Source: Gammaproteobacteria bacterium
Lineage (GTDB): Bacteria; Pseudomonadota; Gammaproteobacteria; Chromatiales; Chromatiaceae
Assembly (NCBI GenBank): GCA_020445255.1
Contig: JAGRGY010000015.1
Location: 1 to 64,000 of the forward strand
Length of the DNA: 64,000 nucleotides
Direction of reading: 5' to 3'
Shown here one piece after another: positions 37,881-47,081 of the stretch. Below the pieces are notes generated by a model. The model made no database searches, was not told the origin of the DNA, and worked only from the letters and a program-made list of their open reading frames with translations. The position numbers and the translations under genes are program-made. The first letter of the stretch is position 1; each line of letters begins with the position of its first letter.

Positions 37881-39254
37881 TCACGCGTCTGCGCCGAGCA
37901 GGCGCAGGAACGCGGCGGCCTTGTCCAGCGACTCGTCGTACTCGGCGCCGCACACCGAATCGGCGACGATGCCGCCGCCGGCCCAGTAGAACAGCTCATC
38001 GCCACGCATCAACGCCGTACGGATCGTGATGCTGCTGTCGAGTTCGCCGTCGAAGCCGAGGCGCATCACGCTGCCGCAATAGAGTTCGCGCCGCACCGGT
38101 TCGAGTTCGTCGATGATCTGCATTGCGCGGATCTTCGGCGCGCCGGTGATCGATCCGCCCGGGAAACATGCTGAGATCAGATCGAGGGCGTCCCGGCCCG
38201 CGGCCAACCGGCCGGTCACGGTACTGACCAGGTGGTGGACCGTGGCAAACGATTCGATCTCGAACAGCCGCGGCACCTCGATCGACCCCGGCACGCAGAC
38301 CCGACCCAGGTCGTTGCGCAGCAGGTCGACGATCATGACGTTCTCGGCGCGATCCTTCTCGCTGCTCAGCAACTGCGCGCGCAGGTTCAGATCCTGTTCG
38401 GCGGTCGCGCCGCGCGGCCGGGTGCCCTTGATCGGGCGCGTCTGGGCGACGCCGCGCCGCAGTTGCAGGAATTGCTCCGGCGACGAACTGAGCACCTGTC
38501 CGAACGGATATTCGAGCAGCGCGCCGTACGGCGCCGGGTTTTCGTGGCGCATGCGCTGGTACAGCGACCACGCATCGACCCGGGTGCGGGCCCGGAAACG
38601 CTGTGCGAAGTTCACCTGGTAACAGTCGCCGTCACGGATGTAGCGCTGTATCCGCTCGAACCCCACGGCGTAGTCGGCGGCCGACATACCCGATTCGAGC
38701 AGATCCCCGGCGACCTCGGGCGGCGGCGTGGGGGCCTCGCGCACCGCGTGCAGACGGCGCAGCGCCGACTGCCAATGGTGCCCGGGTCGTGGATCCCTTC
38801 CCTGGCGCACGAAGTAGCTGCGCCGCCGCGAATGGTCGACGATCAACGCCCAGTCGTAGATGCCGATCGCGGCGGTGGGCCAGCCGGACAACCCTGCGCG
38901 CGCGGGCAGCATGCCGGTTTCGCGCGCCAGGTCGTAACCGAGAAACCCGATGGCGCCGCCGCAGAACGGCAGGTCGGCCAGCGGCGCGCGAACGTCGCCG
39001 AGTTCGCGGCGCAGACAGTCGAACAGACCCCGCGACACCGGATCGACGCGATCGTCACCTCGCCTGACGACCGTGTCGCCAGCCTCCTGCACGATCGTGA
39101 CGCAGGGATCGGCGGCGATGATGTCGTACCGGCCACCGCCCGACATCGGGTAGCCGCTGTCGAGCCACACCGGCCACGGCAGATCGCGCAGTGGTGCGTA
39201 ATAGGCGCGGGAGTCGGCCCAATACGGCAGCCTGGCGACGTAGCTGTCGGTCAC
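37881..39254 (-). CDS. pabB: Aminodeoxychorismate synthase component I PabB
   Basis: 457 aa. Converts chorismate plus ammonia (from PabA) to 4-amino-4-deoxychorismate for folate synthesis. The active-site motif PIKGTRPRG supplies the Lys characteristic of PabB rather than anthranilate synthase. Also present are DGDCYQVNFAQRF, CFPGGSITGAPK, and a C-terminal AGGGIVADS. No PabC domain is fused. GTG start with GAGGAA upstream. Convergent with galU, the stops only 17 nt apart. Confidence 0.93.
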   Translation of the reverse strand: MTDSYVARLPYWADSRAYYAPLRDLPWPVWLDSGYPMSGGGRYDIIAADPCVTIVQEAGDTVVRRGDDRVDPVSRGLFDCLRRELGDVRAPLADLPFCGGAIGFLGYDLARETGMLPARAGLSGWPTAAIGIYDWALIVDHSRRRSYFVRQGRDPRPGHHWQSALRRLHAVREAPTPPPEVAGDLLESGMSAADYAVGFERIQRYIRDGDCYQVNFAQRFRARTRVDAWSLYQRMRHENPAPYGALLEYPFGQVLSSSPEQFLQLRRGVAQTRPIKGTRPRGATAEQDLNLRAQLLSSEKDRAENVMIVDLLRNDLGRVCVPGSIEVPRLFEIESFATVHHLVSTVTGRLAAGRDALDLISACFPGGSITGAPKIRAMQIIDELEPVRRELYCGSVMRLGFDGELDSSITIRTALMRGDELFYWAGGGIVADSVCGAEYDESLDKAAAFLRLLGADA

Positions 39255-39332
39255 GCGTGTTCCTCGTGGGACCCGACCATCATGCGAGCGATGCCCGTCG
39301 GCCGCAGCGGCCGTTTCCCGCCCGGCCCGGTG

Positions 39333-39701
39333 TCAGTCGTCACCGGCGAGCAGTCGCCATTGCCCATCGCGCGGCGTACCGTCGAGCGCACCGCCGCTGT
39401 CCGGCCGCCAGGTGACCTGGCGCTCGATCATCGCGGCCAGCTCGAAGTCACGGTCCGTGATCGCATCGGCCTCGTGGGTGGACAGATCGACCGTCACGCT
39501 GCCCCACGCGATATGCAGATCCGGGTGATGCCACGCCAGCTCGGCCAGATGCGCGATGCCATTCGCCAGCAGCATGCTCGCGCGCCAGCCACTGGTGACG
39601 TAGCGGCGCCGCAGATGACCCTGCTCGACTGTCCAGCAGGACAGGGCGCCGCCGAGGCGCGCCCTCGCCTGCTCTTCATCGTAAGCTTGCAGATTCGACA
39701 T
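39333..39701 (-). CDS. phhB: Pterin-4a-carbinolamine dehydratase family protein
   Basis: 122 aa. The family signature is present: HLAELAWHHPDLHIAWGSV, then STHEADAITDRDFELA, with the paired His and the later Asp of the active site. Family members dehydrate 4a-hydroxytetrahydrobiopterin, and some act as transcription cofactors. No phenylalanine hydroxylase is in the window, so the role is open. A G-rich ribosome site precedes the ATG. It lies about 80 nt upstream of pabB. Confidence 0.88.
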   Translation of the reverse strand: MSNLQAYDEEQARARLGGALSCWTVEQGHLRRRYVTSGWRASMLLANGIAHLAELAWHHPDLHIAWGSVTVDLSTHEADAITDRDFELAAMIERQVTWRPDSGGALDGTPRDGQWRLLAGDD

Positions 39702-39844
39702 ACTGATCCACCCCCTGCAGTCGTCAGGTGTGCGCGATGGGGAGATACGCCGTCCGCCCCGCTCCAGCGACAGACGATACGCCGCATCCAGCGGAGGGTC
39801 ACGCCGCAGGATCAGGAAGACAGGTTGGGTCGGTGTGCGAGAAA

Positions 39845-39894
39845 GACCGGCGAAAGGAACCGCCGGCAGTGGCGGTGTCAGATGACACCGCCAC
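39845..39894 (-). terminator. Tandem hairpins after the OmpA-like gene
   Basis: Read on the minus strand, a perfect 12-bp stem with a 2-nt loop (39869-39894) is followed by a second stem (CCGGCG/CGCCGG, about 39848-39866) and a pyrimidine-rich tract. It lies 14 nt past the OmpA-like stop and is a likely terminator. Confidence 0.6.
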
Positions 39895-39907
39895 GTTTGT
39901 CAGCGGA

Positions 39908-40519
39908 TCACTTCAGATCGAGGATGACTTCGACCCGACGGTTGGGCGCCAGGCAGCGAATCGCGGCGGCACCGCGCTCTCCCTCGCAACCCACTACGGG
40001 CTCGGACTCACCGCGACCACCGACTTCTATCATCTGCGGATCGATGCCGGCGCTGCTCGACAGGTAGCTGCTGACCGAGCTGGCGCGCCGCAGCGACAGA
40101 TCCATGTTGTAGTCCTCGGTGCCGATCCGGTCGGCGTGTCCCGTCAAACGCACGCCTTTCACACCGCCGTGTGACTGGGCCTTGCGCACCAGGCTGTCGA
40201 TCGCGGCCTTCGCATCGCCATCGAGATCGGCGCGGTCGAAACCGAACAGCACGGTGCCATCGGTCGATGCCATCGCCATTGGCGCGGGTGCGGGAGCCGG
40301 CGCTGCCGGGGCGGCTACCGGTGCCGGCGCCTCGGCCATCTTGTCGCAGCCGACGATGGCCATCTCGGGTGCGTAGAAGCCGGTGTGCCAGCATTCGCCA
40401 GAGCTGTTCTTCCAGATCTCGCCGCTGGAATTCGACCAGTACCCTTCAGCGGCCATGACCTGGGTCACGCCGGTGACCAGCACCCACAGCATTGCAAGTT
40501 GAGCGGCACGGAATTTCAT
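39908..40519 (-). CDS. OmpA-family peptidoglycan-binding protein
   Basis: 203 aa exported protein. Signal peptide about 1-23 (ending VMA); a short unit with two similar segments (SNSSGEIWKNSSGECW); an Ala/Pro-rich linker; then an OmpA-C domain (about 85-203) with FGFDRADL and TGHADRIGTEDYNMDLSLRRA, which carries the Asp and Arg that bind peptidoglycan. GAGGAGG ribosome site. The Cys pair in the N-terminal unit could form a disulfide. Confidence 0.88.
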   Translation of the reverse strand: MKFRAAQLAMLWVLVTGVTQVMAAEGYWSNSSGEIWKNSSGECWHTGFYAPEMAIVGCDKMAEAPAPVAAPAAPAPAPAPMAMASTDGTVLFGFDRADLDGDAKAAIDSLVRKAQSHGGVKGVRLTGHADRIGTEDYNMDLSLRRASSVSSYLSSSAGIDPQMIEVGGRGESEPVVGCEGERGAAAIRCLAPNRRVEVILDLK

Positions 40520-40561
40520 TTCGACCTCCTCGCGATCGACGGCTGCGACGTCAATTTGCAG

Positions 40562-40587
40562 CACTATTAGAAACGTCTGGAATAGTG
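40562..40587. promoter_or_regulatory. Inverted repeat upstream of the OmpA-like gene
   Basis: CACTATT and AATAGTG arms of 7 nt, 12 nt apart, in a short AT-rich patch about 45 nt before the start codon. It could be an operator or part of the promoter; function is unproven. Confidence 0.3.
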
Positions 40588-40704
40588 TAGCGCACGCGAA
40601 TCGACCGTTGCTCGGGTTTTTTGTACCAGCCACGGCCAAACCGGATGCCCCGTCTGCCGGTGCGATCGACGGCCACCGCCCTGCCGTCGACGCCCGGCAC
40701 CGGA

Positions 40705-41256
40705 TCACCGGGCCGCCGCGAATTGCAGCGGCACCGTCCTGGTCGACTCGACCAGACCGTGGATCGCGATCGAACAGGCGGTTTGAACATCCAACACCGG
40801 GCAGCAGTCATGGATGACCAGGGCGGTCGTCATCGCCGCGGCAGCCGCGACCTCGATCAACGACAGACCGGCCACATCGGCAATCTTGCGATACCAGGGT
40901 TCGAGCAGTCGCTGGGTCTCCGCCAACGTCAGGCGCGACATCGCCGTTGTCGCCTGCGATCCGGCCAGGCGCTGCTGATCAATGTCGCCATGACCGAGCT
41001 GCGCTAGCGTGACCAGCAGGGTGTTGATCAACTCCGGACCCCGGCGGTTGGCGGCATCGGAGAGTACTACCGTTCCCGGCTCGAGGCGGTCGACCTCGGG
41101 AACGACTTCGCGCAGCAACAGGGTGCCAGCCATGCGCGACGCGGCGGCGACGAGGGTCTCGGCGTGCAGGCCGCGATCGGTGACGAGGACCTTGCGCAGC
41201 GCACGGTTCAGCAAATCGGCCGTCTCCACGACCGTCTTCAGCTTGTCAGCTTCCAC
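40705..41256 (-). CDS. Conserved protein of unknown function
   Basis: 183 aa, largely helical and soluble-looking. Conserved features include RMAGTLLLREVVPEVDRLEPGTV in pieces and a late AALVIHDCCPVLDVQTACSIAIHG with a Cys pair. I do not recognise the family. GTG start with AAGGAAGAG upstream. Next after it on the same strand, with about 185 nt between, is the OmpA-like gene. Confidence 0.55.
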   Translation of the reverse strand: MEADKLKTVVETADLLNRALRKVLVTDRGLHAETLVAAASRMAGTLLLREVVPEVDRLEPGTVVLSDAANRRGPELINTLLVTLAQLGHGDIDQQRLAGSQATTAMSRLTLAETQRLLEPWYRKIADVAGLSLIEVAAAAAMTTALVIHDCCPVLDVQTACSIAIHGLVESTRTVPLQFAAAR

Positions 41257-41518
41257 AACTCTTCCTTAAGTTGATGTGTCGGAAGCGGCATGATAACCGA
41301 CATCCTGGGTCTGCAGAAAACCGGTGAAACTCGGCTCCAGGCTGGTGCGCACGCCGGGATACGCACATCGCTGGTGCACTCGACACGGCCTTCAAACCAC
41401 CCTCCCGGCAGGCAAAACGACCGCGGCACAAGGCGCCCGGGCCACCCGGGCCCGACGGCCACGCGGCTGGCATGCAAGTTGTATCGTTTGTCGACACTAC
41501 AGCGACTCGATACAGACC

Positions 41519-43111
41519 ATGGCAAGCATCCAGGGTGTCCCGCGCCGTCCCGTCGTGCTGGTGATACTCGACGGCGTCGGCGTCAATCCGAGCAAACGCA
41601 ACAACGGCGTCGCCGAGGCCGACACCCCCGTCCTCGACGACTTCTTCGCCCGCTACCCGCACACGACGCTGAACGCGTCCGGACACGCGGTCGGCCTGCC
41701 CGACGGCCAGATGGGCAATTCCGAGGTCGGCCACCTGACGCTCGGTGCCGGGGCGGTGATCCGCCAGGATATCGTGCGCATCGACGATGCCATCGCCAGC
41801 GGCGAGTTCTACGACAACACCGCGCTGCTCGCCGCCGTTGAACAGGCCGCACGCACGCAGCGGCCTTTGCACCTGCTGGGACTGGTCTCGGACGGCGGTG
41901 TTCACAGCCACCTGCGTCACCTGCACGCGCTGATCACCCTGTGTCACCGCCGCCGTGTGCGGCCGCTGCTGCACATGATCACCGACGGCCGCGACACGCC
42001 CCCGTGCTCGGCACTCGGCTACCTGCACGAAGTGGAATCGCGCCTGCACGAGTGCGGCGGCGCGATCGCCAGCGTCAGCGGTCGCTATTTCACAATGGAC
42101 CGCGACAACCGTTGGCAGCGCACCGAGCTCGCCTGGCGCGCGCTGGTGCTCGGCAAGGGTCAGCATGCGTGCTGCGCCGAGACGGCGATACGCAGCGCCT
42201 ACGCCGCCGGCGACACTGACGAGTTCATCCGTCCGATCCTGCTGCCCGCATTCGAGGCGATTCGCGACGGCGATCCGCTGGTGTGTTTCAATTTCCGCAA
42301 AGACAGGCCCCGACAGATCGTCGCGGCGCTGGGCGCCGAGGCCTTCGAAGGCTTCGATCGCGGTGAGGCCCCGCGCGCTTCGGTGACGTGCATGATGCCG
42401 TACGACCGCTCGCTGGAGCTTGCGTACGCCTTCGAACCGGAGCAGCCGGCGACGACGCTCGGCGAGGTGCTCAGCGCACGTGGCCTGACGCAGTTCCATT
42501 GCGCCGAAACCGAGAAGTACGCGCACGTAACCTATTTCTTCAACGGCGGACGCGCCAAGCCGTATACCGGCGAGACACAGTGGCTCGTGCCGTCACCCGA
42601 CGTCGCCACCTACGATCTGAAGCCGTCGATGAGCGCCGGCGCAGTCGCCGATGCCGTGTGCGACGCGATCAGCGGCGAGCAGCACGCGTTCATCGTCGTC
42701 AACTTCGCCAACGGCGACATGGTCGGTCACACCGCACGGCGCGACGCGATCATCGAGGCCATCGAGACGCTCGACCGCGAGGTTGGCCGGGTGCTGCATG
42801 CCGCCACCGAGCATGGCTACTCGGTCCTGCTGACTGCCGATCACGGCAACTGCGAGGAGATGATCGACCCGTTCACCGGGGAACCGCACACCCAGCATAC
42901 GACCTATCCGGTGCCCTGCCTGATCGTCGATGAATCGAACTGGCATCTGTCGTCGGGTGGCGGTCTCGCCAACGTGGCGCCAACCGTGCTTCAGCTGATG
43001 GGCCTGCTGCACCCGACATCGATGTCGGCCGGCTCGATCCTGTTGCGCGAGTTGCAGGGCAGCCGACCGCCGCAGCGACATGGCCGCGCACCGCTGCGCG
43101 GCGCCGCGTGA
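41519..43111 (+). CDS. gpmI: 2,3-bisphosphoglycerate-independent phosphoglycerate mutase
   Basis: 530 aa, slightly longer than usual (about 510) because of a polar C-terminal tail. Interconverts 3- and 2-phosphoglycerate in glycolysis. Metal and phosphate motifs are clear: VILDGVGVNP, the catalytic Ser in MGNSEVGHLTLGAG, TDGRDTPP, NFRKDRPRQ, NFANGDMVGHT and LTADHGNCEEM. The start is ATG 41519. Upstream open sequence lacks homology. Confidence 0.94.
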   Translation: MASIQGVPRRPVVLVILDGVGVNPSKRNNGVAEADTPVLDDFFARYPHTTLNASGHAVGLPDGQMGNSEVGHLTLGAGAVIRQDIVRIDDAIASGEFYDNTALLAAVEQAARTQRPLHLLGLVSDGGVHSHLRHLHALITLCHRRRVRPLLHMITDGRDTPPCSALGYLHEVESRLHECGGAIASVSGRYFTMDRDNRWQRTELAWRALVLGKGQHACCAETAIRSAYAAGDTDEFIRPILLPAFEAIRDGDPLVCFNFRKDRPRQIVAALGAEAFEGFDRGEAPRASVTCMMPYDRSLELAYAFEPEQPATTLGEVLSARGLTQFHCAETEKYAHVTYFFNGGRAKPYTGETQWLVPSPDVATYDLKPSMSAGAVADAVCDAISGEQHAFIVVNFANGDMVGHTARRDAIIEAIETLDREVGRVLHAATEHGYSVLLTADHGNCEEMIDPFTGEPHTQHTTYPVPCLIVDESNWHLSSGGGLANVAPTVLQLMGLLHPTSMSAGSILLRELQGSRPPQRHGRAPLRGAA

Positions 43112-43402
43112 TCCGCACGCAGCACCGTTCATATCGACCAAAGATTCAGCGCTGCACAAGCGCCGAATGCGGAACGTCCCGACCAAAGTACGCCGTACCA
43201 TAACGACCTGCACTGTGATCTGGCCGCTTCAACTGGCCATCGACGCATTCATGAACCACAATAAAAGGGTCGTCGACCACAGCTAGTCGATTCGACAACG
43301 TCAATCGCCGGGCGGATCAAAGGTCCGCCGCCTCATCGCCCAACCAGGCGCTGTGTCCGCACAGCCGCGGGCGTCACTGAAAAATAACACTCGGTATCGG
43401 AC

Positions 43403-45163
43403 ATGAATGAACGAGAATTCGTCACCGGGCAGATTTTACCCAACGGCGTCATGCTCAACGCCTATCCCGACAGTGTCGGCCGTCGCCTATGCGACATGAT
43501 CGAGCTGCTGAAGCGCCCGGAGTTGAGAGACGCCTTCTCGCTGTTCTACATCCTGCCCACCTTTTTCAACAGCGATCTCGACCGCGGCTTCTCGATCATC
43601 GACTACGACATCAACGAGGAACTGGTCGACCCCGACGACCTCACCGAACTCGACCGGCTCGGCATCCAGATCAAATTCGACCTGGTACTCAACCACCTGT
43701 CGGTGCGGTCACCGCAGTTCCAGGATCTGCTGGCAAACGGTGAGTCGTCACCTTACAGGGACTTCTTCATCGACTGGGACGAATTCTGGAAGGATCACGG
43801 CACACCCGGGGACGGCGGCCAGGTGACACCTGACAAGGAACTCCTCGACAGGCTGTTCATGCGCAAACCGGGCCTGCCGACGCTGAAGGTGCGATTCCCG
43901 GACGGCCAGCTCAAGACCTACTGGAACACCTTCTACCAGAAGGTCGACTTCGCCGAAATCACGGCGCTGGATTTCGCTGAGATCGACGGCCTCGACAGTG
44001 CGCAGGCACAGTCGCTCGCCGACCACATCAAGATCGTCATCAAGGACAAGGGCTACCTCGACCCCGCCGACCTGAGTCAGCCCGAGCACGTCAAGGACAA
44101 GATCATCAAGGCGGTGTGCGGCAAGCGCGAATACCTCGGCCAGATGGACCTCAACGCCCGCTCCGACAAGGTATGGGACTTCTACGACGAAACCCTGCGC
44201 AAGCTGGCCGAATACGGCGCGCGGATCGTCCGCCTGGATGCCTTCGCCTACCTGCACAAGGAACCGGGCCAGCCGAACTTCTTCAACCGCCCGGGCACCT
44301 GGGAGTACCTGCAGCGTCTGCGTGATATCGCGCAGAAGCACGACCTGACGATCTTCCCGGAGATCCATGCCGAGTATGGCACCGGCATCTACGCCGAGAT
44401 CGCGCAAGAAGGCTACCCCGTCTACGATTTCTTCTTTCCCGGGATGCTGATCGATGCCCTCGACCGCGGCGACGGCGCAGCGTTGAAGCGCTGGATCGGC
44501 GAGATCGTGACCACCGGTCTGCAGACGATCAACATGCTCGGCTGCCACGACGGCATCCCGGTGCTCGATCTGCGTGGCAAGCAGATCGACGGCAGCCGCC
44601 ACCCCGGCCTGCTGGGCGATGCCGAGATCGATGCGACGATGGATCGCATCATCGAACGCGGCGGCCTGACCAAGAACCTGTATGACGCCGACGGCAGGAA
44701 GATCGACTACTACCAGGTCAACGCGACCTATTTCAGCGCGCTCGGCGAGGACGAGAACAAGCTGGTGCTGGCGCGCGCGATCCAGATGTTCATGCCCGGC
44801 GTGCCGCAGGTCTGGTATCTGGATCTGTTCGCGGGCACCAACGACTACGCGGCCGCCACGCGCGGGCGCACCGCCGGCCACAAGGAGATCAACCGCACCA
44901 CGTTGAAATGGATCGACATAGAGCAGGGCCTGCAGCGCCCGGTCGTGCTCGACCAGCTCGAACTGATCCGTTTCCGCAACACCTCGCCGGCGTTCCGCGG
45001 CCAGATCGAGATCCTCGAGACCGGCCCCGAACACCTGCACATCGTCTGGCGCAATGGTGGTGAGTCGGTGACGCTCAAGGCCGATCTGTGCGATCACGGA
45101 TTCACCGTTTATCGCGGAAACGGCGAGCACCACGATGTGGTCATGGCACGCCCACCCGCGTGA
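43403..45163 (+). CDS. GH13 sucrose-phosphorylase-family enzyme with an insertion
   Basis: 586 aa, longer than the ~500 of classical sucrose phosphorylase. It follows GH13 subfamily 18: N-terminal ILPTFFNSDLDRGFSIIDY, nucleophile Asp about 279 (IVRLDAF), acid/base Glu about 320 (IFPEIHAEY) and a stabilising Asp about 383 (GCHDGI). Substrate could be sucrose or a glucosyl-glycerol or glucosyl-glycerate. About 65 residues (roughly 183-247) interrupt the region just before the nucleophile strand, between WNTFYQKVD and QMDLNARSD. The phosphatase-like gene 42 nt downstream suggests a joint role with disaccharide or osmolyte metabolism. Confidence 0.87.
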   Translation: MNEREFVTGQILPNGVMLNAYPDSVGRRLCDMIELLKRPELRDAFSLFYILPTFFNSDLDRGFSIIDYDINEELVDPDDLTELDRLGIQIKFDLVLNHLSVRSPQFQDLLANGESSPYRDFFIDWDEFWKDHGTPGDGGQVTPDKELLDRLFMRKPGLPTLKVRFPDGQLKTYWNTFYQKVDFAEITALDFAEIDGLDSAQAQSLADHIKIVIKDKGYLDPADLSQPEHVKDKIIKAVCGKREYLGQMDLNARSDKVWDFYDETLRKLAEYGARIVRLDAFAYLHKEPGQPNFFNRPGTWEYLQRLRDIAQKHDLTIFPEIHAEYGTGIYAEIAQEGYPVYDFFFPGMLIDALDRGDGAALKRWIGEIVTTGLQTINMLGCHDGIPVLDLRGKQIDGSRHPGLLGDAEIDATMDRIIERGGLTKNLYDADGRKIDYYQVNATYFSALGEDENKLVLARAIQMFMPGVPQVWYLDLFAGTNDYAAATRGRTAGHKEINRTTLKWIDIEQGLQRPVVLDQLELIRFRNTSPAFRGQIEILETGPEHLHIVWRNGGESVTLKADLCDHGFTVYRGNGEHHDVVMARPPA

Positions 45164-45205
45164 TACGCGCCGCGCTTTCCACCGAATCCGAGAAAGGCCC
45201 GCAGC

Positions 45206-46021
45206 ATGAAGATACTCGCCACCGACCTCGACCGTACCCTGCTGCCGAACGGCAGCTGGCCCGCCGACGCGGGTGCGATCGATCTGTTCAACGAGCTCAC
45301 CGAGCGGCACGACGTCGTGGTGGTGTACGTGACCGGACGCAATCTGGATCTGACCGAGCAGGCGATCGGTGAATTCGGCATCCGCCACCCACACGTGCTG
45401 ATCGGCGACGTCGGCACGTCGATCCGCCGCTACGCCGGACAAGACTGGACCGCCGACGACGGCTGGCACGCGCACGTTATGCGCACCAGCCCGGCCTGGG
45501 ATGCCGAGGCGATCCGCGCAAAGCTCGGCGGCATCGACGGCCTGGTCGAACAGGAACGCGTGCACTGCGGCCCGTTCAAACAGAGCTACTACGTCGATCA
45601 TGCCGATCGCGAGACGATACTCGAACGTGTCGACGGGCGTATCAAAGGCAGCTTCGACGAGGTGATCATCTACAGCTTCGATTCGGCCAATGGCAAAGGG
45701 CTGCTCGACGTGCTGCCGCACAGCGCAACCAAGCAGACCGCGCTCGAATACGTCGCGGAACAGTACAAGGTGCCGAAGTCCGAGGTGGTGTTCTGTGGCG
45801 ACAGCGGCAACGATGTGTTCCCGTTGACGGCAGGCTTCCGCGGCGTGCTGGTGCGCAACGCCGACGAACAGCTCGTCAACGAGGTGCGCCAGGCCGCCGA
45901 TGCCAATCCCGCGATCCGTGTCTATTTCGCCCGCGGCGGTGTGCACGGCCTCAACGGCTACTACACCAGCGGGGTCATCGAAGGCGCCTACCACTACGGG
46001 TTGTTCGGCGACCGGCGCTGA
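45206..46021 (+). CDS. HAD-IIB phosphatase, sucrose-6-phosphate phosphatase-like
   Basis: 271 aa. HAD motif I DLDRTLL, motif II region VTGRN, and motif IV CGDSGNDVFPL are all present; the cap and overall layout resemble sucrose-phosphate phosphatase and related glycoside phosphatases. It would release phosphate from a sugar-phosphate disaccharide such as sucrose-6-phosphate. GAAAGG ribosome site. No synthase is in the window, so the pathway is inferred from the GH13 neighbour. Confidence 0.82.
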   Translation: MKILATDLDRTLLPNGSWPADAGAIDLFNELTERHDVVVVYVTGRNLDLTEQAIGEFGIRHPHVLIGDVGTSIRRYAGQDWTADDGWHAHVMRTSPAWDAEAIRAKLGGIDGLVEQERVHCGPFKQSYYVDHADRETILERVDGRIKGSFDEVIIYSFDSANGKGLLDVLPHSATKQTALEYVAEQYKVPKSEVVFCGDSGNDVFPLTAGFRGVLVRNADEQLVNEVRQAADANPAIRVYFARGGVHGLNGYYTSGVIEGAYHYGLFGDRR

Positions 46022-46076
46022 GCGCGCCACGGACATCGACGGGTCGCACTGGACCTCTCCGCCACCTCAGCGGCAC

Positions 46077-46093
46077 GTCAACCATGTGTTGAC
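46077..46093. promoter_or_regulatory. Palindrome overlapping a TTGACA -35 element
   Basis: GTCAAC, 5 nt, then GTTGAC form a perfect 6-bp inverted repeat. The right arm plus the next base is TTGACA (46089-46094). It lies about 75 nt before the AEC carrier start and could be an operator; the -10 is unclear. Confidence 0.35.
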
Positions 46094-46168
46094 AGTTGTT
46101 ATTCCACTTGCACCCTGCACCAACGGTCACTTTAGTTTCCGACGTGACCCAGCACCTCGGTGGCATCG

Positions 46169-47077
46169 ATGGCCAACACGATATTGCTGCTTTTCTGTTT
46201 TGTCGCGGGTATCGTGCTGCGCAGCACGAAGCGGCTGCCCGAGAACACGTCCGCGGCCCTGAATGGGTTCATTATCAATATCAGCCTGCCTGCCATGGCG
46301 CTTGGCTACCTGAATCGGGTCGAACTGAATGCGACGTTGCTCTATTCGGCGCTGATGCCATGGATCATGTTCATCGCCGGCGCGCTGCTGCTGTGGCCGA
46401 TCTGCCGCCTGATGCAGTTCCCGCGACACACGACTGGTTGCGTCATACTGGTAGGCGCACTCGCCAACACCTCGTTTATCGGCATCCCGATGATTGAGGC
46501 CTTTTACGGCATCGACTGGACCAGCGTAGGTATCGTCGTTGACCAGCTCGGTTCTTTCATCGTGCTGTCGGTGCTGGGCATCACCGTAGCGCGCCTGTTC
46601 GCCGACGGGGCTCGACCTTCGGTCCGCGATACGGCGCTGCGCATCGTCCGGTTTCCACCGTTCGTCGCAACAATCACGGCATTGCTGCTGTTGCCGTTCA
46701 CCTACCCGGACTGGCTGGACAACCTGCTCGACCGACTTGCAGCCACAGTCGCACCACTGGCGCTGGTGTCAGTCGGGTTCCAGCTGCGTTTGTCCGACAT
46801 GCGGGGAAAACTCCGGCCCCTGACGCTCGCGCTTTCGTATAACCTGATCCTGGGTCCTCTACTCATTCTCGCGCTGTACGTCTGGCTGCTTGGCCTTGGT
46901 GGGCCGATCATCCAGATCACCATCTTCGAAGCCGCGATGGCACCGATGATCAGTGCGGCGATCGTCGCGATGGACAATGACCTCGACCCACCCCTGGCAA
47001 CACTGCTGGTGGGTGTCGGCGTGCCGCTGTCGTTCCTTACACTGCCCGTTTGGCACGAAATCCTGATCGGGGTTTGA
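46169..47077 (+). CDS. AEC-family (auxin efflux carrier-like) transporter
   Basis: 302 aa with about eight to ten hydrophobic segments. The AEC fold is suggested by the N-terminal FCFVAGIVLR and NISLPAMALG, the mid-protein GALANTSFIGIPM, and a C-terminal FEAAMAPMISAAIVA segment. Relatives carry small organic anions such as malonate across the inner membrane. Start at ATG 46169 after GGTGG; an in-frame GTG at 46160 is less likely. Four nt separate its stop from the next gene. Confidence 0.85.
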   Translation: MANTILLLFCFVAGIVLRSTKRLPENTSAALNGFIINISLPAMALGYLNRVELNATLLYSALMPWIMFIAGALLLWPICRLMQFPRHTTGCVILVGALANTSFIGIPMIEAFYGIDWTSVGIVVDQLGSFIVLSVLGITVARLFADGARPSVRDTALRIVRFPPFVATITALLLLPFTYPDWLDNLLDRLAATVAPLALVSVGFQLRLSDMRGKLRPLTLALSYNLILGPLLILALYVWLLGLGGPIIQITIFEAAMAPMISAAIVAMDNDLDPPLATLLVGVGVPLSFLTLPVWHEILIGV

Positions 47078-47081
47078 AGCA

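Noticed and set aside
43748..46036. 762-aa open frame on the minus strand
   Set aside because: Antisense to the GH13 and HAD genes; open only because of GC-rich codon bias.
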